From Cymbidium sinense (Eukaryota > Streptophyta > Magnoliopsida > Asparagales > Orchidaceae): a stretch of DNA of 64,000 nucleotides. The translations under genes were made by a program, and so were the position numbers. The notes below the pieces were generated by a model, which searched no databases, was not told the origin of the DNA, and saw nothing but the letters and a program-made list of their open reading frames with translations. This document shows, piece after piece, positions 23,578-33,089 of the stretch (positions within the stretch are counted from its first letter, which is position 1; each line of letters opens with the position of its first letter). The DNA lies in assembly GCA_021442155.1 (NCBI GenBank), contig CM038215.1:280848413-280912412 (forward strand), written 5' to 3'.

Positions 23578-24011
23578 CAACAACAAGCCTTTATCCCACT
23601 ATGTATGGTAGGCTACATGAATCCTTCGTCTCCATTGTGTCATATTATGTGTCAAATTCTCATTTAATTCTAATAAACTAAGATCATTTTTTATACATCT
23701 TAACCAAGTCTTATTAGGTCTACCTCTATCTTTTTTAACATAAGGCAAATCTAGCACATCTACTCTCCTAGCCGGGTCATCGAGCGACCGACAGTTTATG
23801 TGGCCAAATCATCTAAGGAAGCTCTCTCTAATCTTATCTATCATTGGAGCTACTCTAACATTTTCTCAAACATACTCATTTCGCATTTTATCTCTAAGAG
23901 TAAAGGTATTCATCCACCTCAGCATCCTCATCTCTACAACACTCAGTCTTATGCTTCTCTTTTACTGACCAACATTCTGCATCATAAATCATTGCAAGTC
24001 TTACCACCATC
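23578..24011 (-). mobile_element. RTE LINE fragment (copy 5)
   Basis: A 3' fragment of 0.43 kb in the orientation of copies 1-4, with the (CAA)n tail at 23576-23587, the GGCTACATGAATCC end and the C-terminal coding part in broken frames. An 8-bp target duplication, TTAATCAA, lies at 23570-23577 and 24012-24019. Confidence 0.88.
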
Positions 24012-24019
24012 TTAATCAA

Positions 24020-24861
24020 ATTAAATCAAAATTAATTTTACTTTATTTGAAAATAATTGCATCAAAATCCCACAACTTTCTCCCCCTTCCATTATTACCT
24101 GAACCCTTTGATGAGTTACAATGGGAGCTCACAGGCCAAGGCATCGACCCTTGCCCGAAACCATTGATGAAAAAAAAGTGAGGAAGCTACGATAGGAGGC
24201 CGCTAGTGAAGGCGGTGACGAGATTATGGCATGGAATGAGGGAGGTCACAATAAAGAATGTGGAGCATAATTCACAACTCGTGAATATCCGTTAAATCCT
24301 CCTAGCTACAAGATTTAATAAATCCGGGATTTATAACAAAGAGAGTTAAGATGGAATGTAGAAGATCATAGAATTTATTTTGATTTTCTAGAGCATTTGG
24401 CGTTAAGCGGTAAATTCTACATAAATACTACATCCTACTACCAAACAACCCCTTAGAGTTTCAAAGTAAATTAACTCGATCCCTATGGGTAATAATCTCT
24501 TTCGTAAGCAATTTCCGATAGTTTTGTTCACGAAACCCCGAGACTAAACTCAAAACATCTTTTCAAGCAACCTAATGTAACTCAAACTTAATCACGTATT
24601 CTCCAATAGCTAAGAACAAAAAACATGCATCACATGTCATTTCTGAAACTCAAATAAACTATCAATTGTAAATAGACTCATGAAAAGGAATCGTCTCATT
24701 CCAACTAATCAATCACACAAATTACTTCCATAGAGAAACAGAGAAGTTTATCCGACATGGAATCCTCATGATTAATGAGAGAAGAAAAGAAAACCCAAAA
24801 GTTTGAAGAAGATACCCTTCCTTTGGAGAAAAGCCCCAAGTTGGCAGGATTGCGGTTTAGT
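24020..24861. other. Unassigned interval left of the palindromic MULE
   Basis: No domain recognised. A GC-richer patch lies at 24105-24260. CTACCAAACAACCCCTTAG near 24437-24455 resembles the end of a hAT-like MITE, but no matching other end was found. Confidence 0.4.
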
Positions 24862-25047
24862 TTAGTTTAAGAAGGAGAAGAGGCGAGATGAGGCGATCTT
24901 GAAATGGAGGCCACCCTTGCTGAATCTAAGATGTCTTTTCTCCCATACCGTGAGCTTGTCTTGGAGCAACGAAGATCGAGTGCTAGGAGAAGAAGCCATC
25001 GCCATTCGAGTTCTTGGCATTGGGAGGAGAAAATACGTCGAGTCCAC
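24862..25047 (-). CDS. Short Ser/Arg-rich open frame abutting the MULE end, not recognised
   Basis: A 61-residue minus-strand frame; if the inner methionine near 25017 is used, the product begins MAMASSPSTRSSLLQDKL and continues with KRHLRFSKGGLHFKIASSRLFSF. The Ala/Ser/Arg-rich, acid-poor start resembles a plastid transit peptide, and pyrimidine-rich sequence follows the stop, but no family was recognised. The end of the inverted repeat lies at about 25029, so the element sits directly upstream of, or within, the 5' end of this frame. It could be the first exon of a host gene hit by the insertion, or a chance frame. Confidence 0.25.
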   Translation of the reverse strand: MDSTYFLLPMPRTRMAMASSPSTRSSLLQDKLTVWEKRHLRFSKGGLHFKIASSRLFSFLN

Positions 25048-25480
25048 GTAGCTTTCGTGCGGACTCCAATCAACGACGCGTGTCCCGGATTTTGCCCGTT
25101 AGCGAGCGTGAGATGAGACGGCTTTCCGGCACGCCCGAAAATGTCGATGGCGTGTTGCGGGCCATAATGGCCTTGTATTGACATTTCCGCCCGACCCGTA
25201 AGTGTTCCAAAGCGAGAGGCGAAGAAACGAAACATTACCGCGTTCGACATTCCTCGTCGAAGGATTTTTTCTCGCCTTAGCCTCATCGATCGGCGCGCGT
25301 CGGACTCACTCATTGGTATAGCAAATCATAAATTGAGGTATTGTAGGTGACTACATGAGGTATTTACATGCATTCCGAACTTGAATGAATTTAGGGTTTA
25401 CTCGTTCTTCTCACTATCCGGTGAAAGATTGGTTGTTTTATATGTTATTTTGTATCGTACTCTGTACCTCATTCATCTGG
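25029..25480 (+). repeat. Left terminal inverted repeat, GC-rich outer end
   Basis: The first 280 bases are CpG-rich and pair with the complement of 36010-36293 (shared ACGCGTGTCCCGGA and CGTGCGGACT). The inner part (25315-25480) pairs with 35820-35975: GGTATAGCAAATCATAAATT and GAATTTAGGGTTTACTCGTT are near identical. The outer part is much more diverged between arms than the inner part. Confidence 0.85.
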
Positions 25481-25499
25481 ACCAATTTGACCTTTTTCA

Positions 25500-28200
25500 T
25501 TTTTTTTTTGCCACTCCTTATGTTTATGTTCATTATATTGAAAAGGAAGCATTTGATGGCAGTTTGGGTGATTTTGGATGGGTATTTTGCATCTGTACCC
25601 TGTGTACCTCTTTGGAGGGTACAGACCTCTTTTGATCTTTTTTTCCAATTTTTTCTGGCCAACTCCTTATGATTATGTTTAGAACACTATAATGGAATCA
25701 TTTGATGGCAGTTTGGGTGATTTTGGGTGGGTATTATGCATCTGTACCCTGTGTACCTCTTTGGAGGGTACAGACCATTTTTGACAGTTTTTTTCCATTT
25801 TATTTTGCCAAATCCTTATGATTATGTCTAGGGCATTGCAAAGGAAGCATTTGATGGCAGTTTGGGTGGTTTCTGGGTGGGTTAGTGCATCTGTACCGTG
25901 TACCTCTTTGGAGTAGATAGTTTTTGATTTTCCAAATTTATGTTTCCAATTCCATATGATTATGTTTAGAACATTGCAAAGGAAGCATTTGATGGCGTTT
26001 GGGTGGTATCGGGTGGTTTAGTGCATCGTACCACTGTACATCTTTGGAGGTAATTGTTTTTTGCAGTTTTTTCCAAATTTATGTTGCCAATTTCATATGA
26101 TTATGTTTAGAACATTGCAAAGGAATCATTTGATGGCAGTTTGGGTGGTATCGGGTGGTTTAGTGCATCCTACCACAGTACCTCTTTGGAGTGCAGATGG
26201 TTTTGCTTTTTCCAAATTTATTTTGCCAATTTCATATGATTATGTTTAGAACATTGCAAAGGAATCATTTGATGGTAGTTTGGGTGGTATCTGGGTGGTT
26301 TAGTGCATCTGTACCCTGTGTACCTCTTTGGAGGGCACAGATGGTTTTCTTTTTCCAAATTTATTTTGCCAATTTCATATGATTATGTTTAGAACATTAC
26401 AGGAATCATTTGATGGCGGTTTGGGTGATTTAGGATGGGTATTTTGCATCGTATCTGTGTACCTCTTTGGAGGGTACATTTGATATTTTTTCCGCTTTTT
26501 TGCCAACTCCTTATGATTATGTTTAGAACACTATAATGGAATCATTTGATGGCAGTTTGGGTGATTTTGGGTGGGTATTATGCATCTGTACCCTGTGTAC
26601 CTCTTTGGAGGGTACAGACCCCTTTTGATCTTTTTTTCCATTTATTTCTGGCCAACTCCTTATGATTATGTCTAGGGCATTGCAAAGGAAGCATTTGATG
26701 GCAGTTTGTGTGGTTTCTGGGTGGTTTAGTGCATCTGTACCCTGTGTACCTCTTTGGAGGGTACAGACCCCTTTTGATCTTTTTTCCGCTTTTTTCCGCC
26801 AACTACTTATGATTATGTCTAGAACACTATAATGGAATCATTTGATGGCAGTTTGGGTGATTTTGGGTGGGTATTATGCATCTGTACCCTGTGTACCTCT
26901 TTGGAGGGTACAGACCCCTTTTGATCTTTTTTTCCATTTATTTCTGGCCAATTCCTTCTGATTATGTTTAGAACATTGCAAAGGAAGCATTTGATGGCAG
27001 TTTGGGTGGTTTAGGATGGGTATTTTGCATCTGTACCCTGTGTACCTCTTTGGAAGGTACAGACCTCTTTTGACAGTTTTTTCCCATTTTATTTTGCCAA
27101 ATCCTTATGATTATGTTTAGAACATTACAAATGAAGCATTTGATGGCAGTTTGGGTGGTATCTGGGTGGTTTAGTGCATCTCGTGTACCTCTTTGGAGGG
27201 AACGATTGTTTTTTGATTTTCCAAATTTATTTTGCCAATTTCATATGATTATGTTTAGAACATTGCAAATCATTTGATGGCGCTTTGGGTGATTTAGGAT
27301 GGGTATTTTGCATCTACCACTGTACCTCTTTGGAGGAGACCCTTTGATATTTCTTTCCATTTTTGCCAACTCCTTATGATTATGTTTAGAACACTATAAT
27401 GGAATCATTTGATGGCGGTTGGGTGATTTTGGGTGGTATTATGCATGCCGTACCTCTTTGGAGGGTACAGACCCCTTTTGATATTTTTTCCATTTATTTG
27501 CCAACTCCTTATGATTATGTCTAGGGCATTGCAAAGGAAGCATTTGATGGCAGTTTGTGTGGTTTCTGGGTGGTTTAGTGCATCTGTACCCTGTACCTCT
27601 TTGGAGGGTACAGACCCCTTTTGATCTTTTTTTTCCATTTATTTCTGTTAAACTTCTTATGATTATGTCTAGGGCATTGCAAAGGAAGCATTTGATGGCA
27701 GTTTGGGTGGTTTAGGATGGGTATTTTGCATCTGTACCCTGTGTACCTCTTTGGAAGGTACAGACCTCTTTGGACAGTTTTTTCCCATTTTATTTTGCCA
27801 AATCCTTATGATTATGTTTAGAACATTACAAATGAAGCATTTGATGGCAGTTTGGGTGGTATCACGGGTGGTTTAGTGCATCGTACCCTGTGTACCTCTT
27901 TGGAGTACTGTTTTTTTGATTTTCCAAATTTATGTTGCCAATTCCATACAATTATGTTTAGAACATTGCAAAGGAAGCATTTGATGGCAGTTTGGGTGGT
28001 ATCTGGGTGGTTTAGTGCATCTGTACCCTGTGTACCTCTTTGGAGGGTACATATTGTTTTTTGCAGTTTTTTCACATTTTTTTTGACAATTTTATATGAA
28101 TATGTTCAGAATATTACAAATGAAGCATTTGATGGCAGTTTGGGTGGTATCTGGGTGGTTTAGTGCATCTACCATGTACCTCTTGGTAGACCTCTTTAAC
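25500..28200 (+). repeat. Left array, about 18 units of about 150 bp
   Basis: Each unit contains TTATGATTATGTTTAGAACA, then AAGGAAGCATTTGATGGCAG, then TTTGGGTGGT, then GTGCATCTGTACCC, then GTGTACCTCTTTGGAGGGTACAG. Spacing between successive TACCTCTTTGG motifs is about 136-152 bp. Every intact unit holds an inverted repeat CTGTACCC..GGGTACAG with a 15-16-base loop. Open frames in the array are short and shift between units, so I take it as non-coding. Confidence 0.95.
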
Positions 28201-28204
28201 CTAA

Positions 28205-29364
28205 TTACTTGTTTTTAAAGTTAACCATGTCCGGGAAAAGGATAACATCGAGGTGCGAGCCTACGTGAGAAATGTGTTCGATAATATTACGACATGCTTC
28301 TGATGAAGCCTAACATTTTGAAGAAGCTTCATCTCCATCAATTCATTAGACTCCACGCATCAAGCAAGACTCGGTTGCCATTACATCGATCGCTCTTTGG
28401 GACATAAAAAAAGCAAGCTTTCCATGGGTGGCGGTACATTCCTTTCACCACGATGAAGTTGCATTGATGATAGGGATGCCAAACGAGGTGAGAAGGTTGT
28501 ATGGCGAAATCCATTGTCGTTGTTGACTCATCGACTACAAGAGTCGACTTGAGAATTGATGGCTCGTTACTGCCATTTTGCGGTTGTATATCGTTCTTGT
28601 CAAATCTATTTTTTGTATACAACAATTACAGTGGCATCGAATTGATTGCTTTGGATGATATAGAGATTTCTTTGAGTAAAGCGGATGCCATTTGGGACTT
28701 TCTAGTGTCCCAATTTGATGTTATTGCATCAAAGATTCAGACCCAGAGGGCAGCTGGTTACATGAGTGGCTTTGTCACTCTTCTGATGGTATGTTTTATA
28801 TCTCCATTACTGTGAAATAAAATGTCTTGAAGTTTCGCTTAATATATTCATTGTAGATATGGTGGCACATAAGCATCATAATCCCATCATCCAACTGCAA
28901 AGCCACATTATCTTTGATGGGCTAAAATAGAGTTCCCAAAAAATGCTTTCCGGTTTGGGAGGCCAGTGACATATAATAATATCACTTAGTTCATATAAGA
29001 ATGTATTTATTTATGTTGTTTGTGTTCAAAATTTTTATCCTCTTACCACAGTGCGCCTTTCATTCGAGGACTTATTGGAAGACGGCTCCTTCTCAGCTCC
29101 CACCGAATTGCAGTGGGCAGATAGTTGTCCCATTTTAAGTCCAATTACCGCAGCCCCAACTGACTCTCCTTATAGCTCTCCTCGATATTCTCCCCCGTCC
29201 AGTGTTTCAAGCCTGCCCTCTGCTACTACCCCCACAACAATAAAGGGTGATTTCCTTGCCATAAAATTTGGTTCTGGATTGTATATTTTCCTTGAATATT
29301 GTGCATAGGTAGTGTTGTATTCAGAATATTCAATTTTCTTTGAGTGAATGCCAAGGTTTTTCAC
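28205..29364 (+). pseudogene. Truncated ULP1-type MULE gene (left arm)
   Basis: Inverted copy of the first part of the right-arm gene. It shows the HHDEVALMIGMPN block (28455-28490), which resembles the DUF1985-like region at the N-terminus of plant ULP1 transposon proteins, then the WDFLVSQFDVIASKIQT exon (28501-28800) ending in a GTATGT donor, and after an intron the RLSFEDLLEDGSF exon with a Pro/Ser-rich stretch (29051-29240). At about 29240 it jumps to the gene tail (matching 30207-30083), so all catalytic exons are deleted. Several frames are broken relative to the other arm. It cannot make a protease but could contribute the second strand of a hairpin transcript. Confidence 0.75.
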
Positions 29365-29615
29365 TCTATAAATGGCTCGTTCTTTGATTTATGATTAGTA
29401 TTAAATATATTCGTTGATATGCAATGTAGGTATATCTGATGATTTAATTAAGTAGTATTTTTTTTGCGGTACATATATTTTATATATTTGATTGTGAGCT
29501 AAATGTTGATTAGTAGTTCTATTTATTAGGGTAGATTGTTGCTTGCTTATGCTTAACATTTATTTTTTCTCACTTTGAACATATTTATGAGTCGTGAATT
29601 CAAATTAAAATGGAA
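29365..29615. other. Unique spacer between arms
   Basis: About 250 bases with no match in the other arm and no open frame of note. A TATA-like CTCTATAAATGGC lies at 29364-29376. With the neighbouring array it would be part of the loop of any read-through hairpin. Confidence 0.5.
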
Positions 29616-30082
29616 AAAAACTGCAGAAAACCATCTGTACCCTCCAAAGAGGTACACGGGGTACAGATGGAAAAGACCCATCCTTAACCACCCAAGCTGC
29701 CATCAAATGATTCCTCTGGGATGGCCTAAACATAATCATAAGGATTTGGCAAATTAAAATGGAAAAATCAGAAAACTATCGTACTCCAAAGTGGTACACG
29801 TGTGATGGAAAAGACCCATCCTTAACCACCCAAGTCGCCATCAAATGATTCCTCCGGGATGGCCTAAACATAATCATAAGGATTTGGCAAATTAAAATGG
29901 AAAAAATCAAAAAACCATCTCACTCCAAAGAGGTACACAGGTACGATGAAAAGACCCATCCTTAACCACCCAAATTGAATGAAATGATTCCTCCGGGATG
30001 GCCTAAACATAATCATAAGGATTTGGCAAATTAAAATGGAAAAAAACTGCAGAAAACCATCTGTACCCTCCAAAGAGGTACA
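29616..30082 (-). repeat. Central array, four shorter units
   Basis: Four units of about 120 bp related to the long arrays: AACCATCTGTACCCTCC, AAGAGGTACAC, GGGTACAGATG, then CCCATCCTTAACCACCCAA, then CATAATCATAAGGATTTGGC. The orientation equals that of the right array. The units lack the GCACTAAACC segment and form their own subfamily. Confidence 0.85.
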
Positions 30083-30207
30083 CAGGTGAAAAACCTTGGC
30101 ATTCACTCAAAGAAAATTGAATATTCTAAATACAACACTACCTATGCACAATATTCAAGGAAAATATACAATCCAGAACCAAATTTTATGGCAAGGAAAT
30201 CACCCTT
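30083..30207 (-). repeat. Gene-tail inverted repeat, right copy
   Basis: Nearly exact complement of 29240-29364 (GTGAAAAACCTTGGCATTCA at one end, GGCAAGGAAATCACCCTTTA at the other). It marks the inner end of the palindrome and lies downstream of the ULP1 stop codon at 30264, so it is probably 3' untranslated sequence. Confidence 0.85.
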
Positions 30208-30263
30208 TATTGCATTCTTTATCAATACCTCAAAATCCTATATGAAACAAAATAATATTGTTC

Positions 30264-33085
30264 TCACTTTGGATTTTTAAGTCCTAAACAAAATGTGGCA
30301 TAACTCATTCTAAATAAATTCATCTTCTTTGGCCAATCCTGGTGGTCTACCCAATCCAATGGAGGTTTGCTGATTGCTGCCTCCATGTATTTGCAGACAA
30401 ACATTCCGCAGTCGACACTATTTTCTTGAACTGGTATCCCACTCACTATGTCGATTGGCCATTTACTCGGATCGCTCGCGAAAGCCTGCCCAGCATCTTC
30501 CACAAGTAATTTGATCTAAATAGCCAGTACAAAATCTGAATAAGTTGGACCAGGGAAAAAAAATAGTTATGCAGAACCAAATTTGAGAAAACAGTTCTTA
30601 CAATTTCAGGAAGAATGCTCTTATGAGTGGGTTTGGGCAATGAGTCATAAAAATGCCAGGCCTCTGTCTTAATATGCCCAACCAGGAGTGTCCAGTGCTG
30701 ATTTTCTATAACTGGCAATATGATTAACCCTCGACACACTGTCCGCAGTGATATGCTGGATGAACATTTTGCTCTCCATCTTCATGCCGAACCTGGCATA
30801 ACTCTGCAGGAAAAGAAGAGAACGATTACACATTACAGCTTTCATATAAACAGGCAAGAACTGAATCGTAATACCGAACATTCCTGTGTGGGAACATACC
30901 CAATGCAAGCATGATATGTACAAATATGGGACATACCCGGGAGAGAGTTCTTCTCGCCGAAAAGTAGGAAGGCATCAATGTGTGATCCGAGAGATATTGA
31001 TCCGCCGAAGTCATCGACCGCCTCGCGGCAACAATGATATTCCGTAATCAGACGCTCGCAAGTAATAAGTATTTTAAAGTGATCTTAACTAAACGAATAG
31101 GTTATTTTATGTATGAAGGACCTGAATAAGTCTTGACTTACTTGTCCTCGAACCGGGAGCACGACGTGTCAATAAGATCGAGCATCGGCTTAGGCAAAAG
31201 AGCTCTGGATGAGAACTCAACAACATGAAGTGCCTCTGATGCCTGCAACGAAATTATTCATGACGACAGCTAGTGATGAAAAGCTACATCCACTATGAAT
31301 AAACAACCCTCGGTCTACTGAGATGATGCGTACCTCCGACTGATGCTCCTCCACAACGACAATAGTCAGGGTCATCAATTCTCATTCTCATCGAACCTAT
31401 AACAAACTTTAGTCATGACGAGTCAGATTAACTATGAATGAAGGATCGATCTACCGAGATGATTCATACCTCCGACTGCTGCTCCACCACCACAACAATA
31501 GTCATGGTTACCCTCTACCGCTTCTAAAACAACCTATAAGAAAATTTACTGAAAAACTATTTCAATTATCTCAAATCGAAAAGAAAGTAACTTAATACCT
31601 CAGCTGCCGGCTCTGCAGCTTGAGTGGAGGCCACCACATCAGTTATTCTTGCTCGAGACTTCCTGTAAGTGTGTGTGAAAGGGGAAGTAATAATTTTCCT
31701 CTTTCTTATCTGCCGAGCTTTAACTCCACGCCGATGTCGCCAATGTTTGAGCATCACATGTGTAGTGGCCTCCACGAACTTCTCCTACGGTCAAGTCCAC
31801 GGGCTTCCCTGTTGAAGCATTAAACTCAGGGAAGCTCTGGTGGCCTCCACAAGAGCTTCCTCCCCTCCTCGTGGGTCATGCGTGGTGGCCTCCCCTGCAT
31901 TTGGGTTGGTAGGAAGCCTGGCTAGAACATCCTCGATAGCAGCAACCCGCAAACAGAGCCCATCCAACCTCTCATTCTTGTTAGGAGACGATATCTCTCT
32001 CGTGTCCTTCAAACTAAACATCCTCTCCACCGCATGGTCTACATGGGGTAGTAGCAGAGGCGTGCTTGAAACACTTGGATGGGGAGAATATCGAGGAGAG
32101 CTATAAGGAGAGTCACTTGCGAATTGGACTTAAAACGGGACAACCATCTGCTCCTGCACAAATTGTGGTGGAGCTCGAAGGAGCCAATTCTCGCCTTCCA
32201 ATAAGTCCTCGAATGAAAGGCGCACTGCGGTAAGAGGATAAAAATTTTGAACACAAACAACATAAATAAATACATTCTTATATGAACTAAGTGATATTAT
32301 TATATGTCACGGTCGCCTCCCAAACCAAGAAAGCATTTTTTGGGAACTCTATTTTAGCCCATCGCAAAGATAATGCGTGGCTTTGGTTCGATGATGGATT
32401 ATGATGCTGCTCACCGCCCATATCTACAATGAATATATTAAACAAGAAACTTCAAGACATTTTATTTCACAAGAATGGAGATATAAAACATACCATCAGA
32501 AGAGTGACAAAGCCACTCATGTAACCAACCGCCTCCGTTCGAATCTTTGATGCAATAACATCAAATTGGGACACTAGAAAGTCCCAAATGGCATCTGCCC
32601 AGTTGTACTCAGCAAATCTGTCTATATCATCGGCGTAAGCAATCAATTCCGATGCCACCCTGTAATTGTGGTATACAAAAAATAGATTTGACAGAAGAAA
32701 ACGTATATACAACTGCACAAATGGCAGTAACGAGCCATCTCAATTCTCAAGCGACTCTAGATGAGTCAACAACGACAACGGGATTTCCATACAACCTTCT
32801 CACCTGTTTGGCATCCCTATCATCAATGCAACTTCATCGGGTGAAAGGAATGTACCCACCCAACCGAAAGCTTTTTATGTCCCAAAGAAGAGATCGATGT
32901 AATGGCAACCGAGTCTTGCTTGATGCCGGAGTCTAATGAATTGATGGAGATGAAGCTTCTTCAAAATGTTAGTGGCTTCATCGGTGGTCCGTAATATTAT
33001 CGAACACATTTCTCAGTAGGCGCCTCGATGTTATCCTTTTCCCGCATGGTTAACTTTAAAAAACAAGTAATTAGGTTAAAAGAGG
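30264..33085 (-). CDS. ULP1-type (C48) cysteine protease gene of the MULE, multi-exon
   Basis: Minus-strand exons in order: a DEVALMIGMPN block (about 32840-32810); LLSNLFFVYHNYRVASELI..YNWADAIWDFLVSQFD (32494-32720, donor GTATGT); MGGEQHH..FPKNAF (about 32422-32310); RLSFEDLLEG and a Ser/Pro-rich stretch, then LDGLCLRVAAIEDVLARL (32229-31791); a basic segment (31775-31566); SRALLPKPMLDLIDTSCSRFEDK (about 31220-31140); the exon ending HIDAFLLFGEKNSLPG (31060-30940). The catalytic exons are 30812-30600, with the His of NQHWTLLV at 30695-30697 and Asp of FYDSLP, and 30503-30264, with PVQENSVDCGMF carrying Gln and the nucleophile Cys (30408-30410). Such proteases cut SUMO-like tags; the role in MULEs is unknown. 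One apparent frameshift lies near 30735. Confidence 0.75.
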
Positions 33086-33089
33086 TCGT

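Noticed and set aside
24437..24455. CTACCAAACAACCCCTTAG as a MITE terminus
   Set aside because: No inverted partner or target duplication was found nearby.
24867..25313. 148-residue minus frame over the left TIR
   Set aside because: It crosses the element border, is Arg/Ser-rich because of CpG composition, and has no counterpart in the right TIR.
25381..28163. Many 60-100-residue open frames (for example repeated MIMFRTLQRKHLMAVWVVSG)
   Set aside because: They are translations of the 150-bp repeat units in varying frames on both arms, with no consistent frame across units and no domain.
25500..28200. Regular repeat-spacer look that could suggest a CRISPR array
   Set aside because: Units of about 150 bp are similar over their whole length, there are no unique spacers, and the context is a plant transposon.
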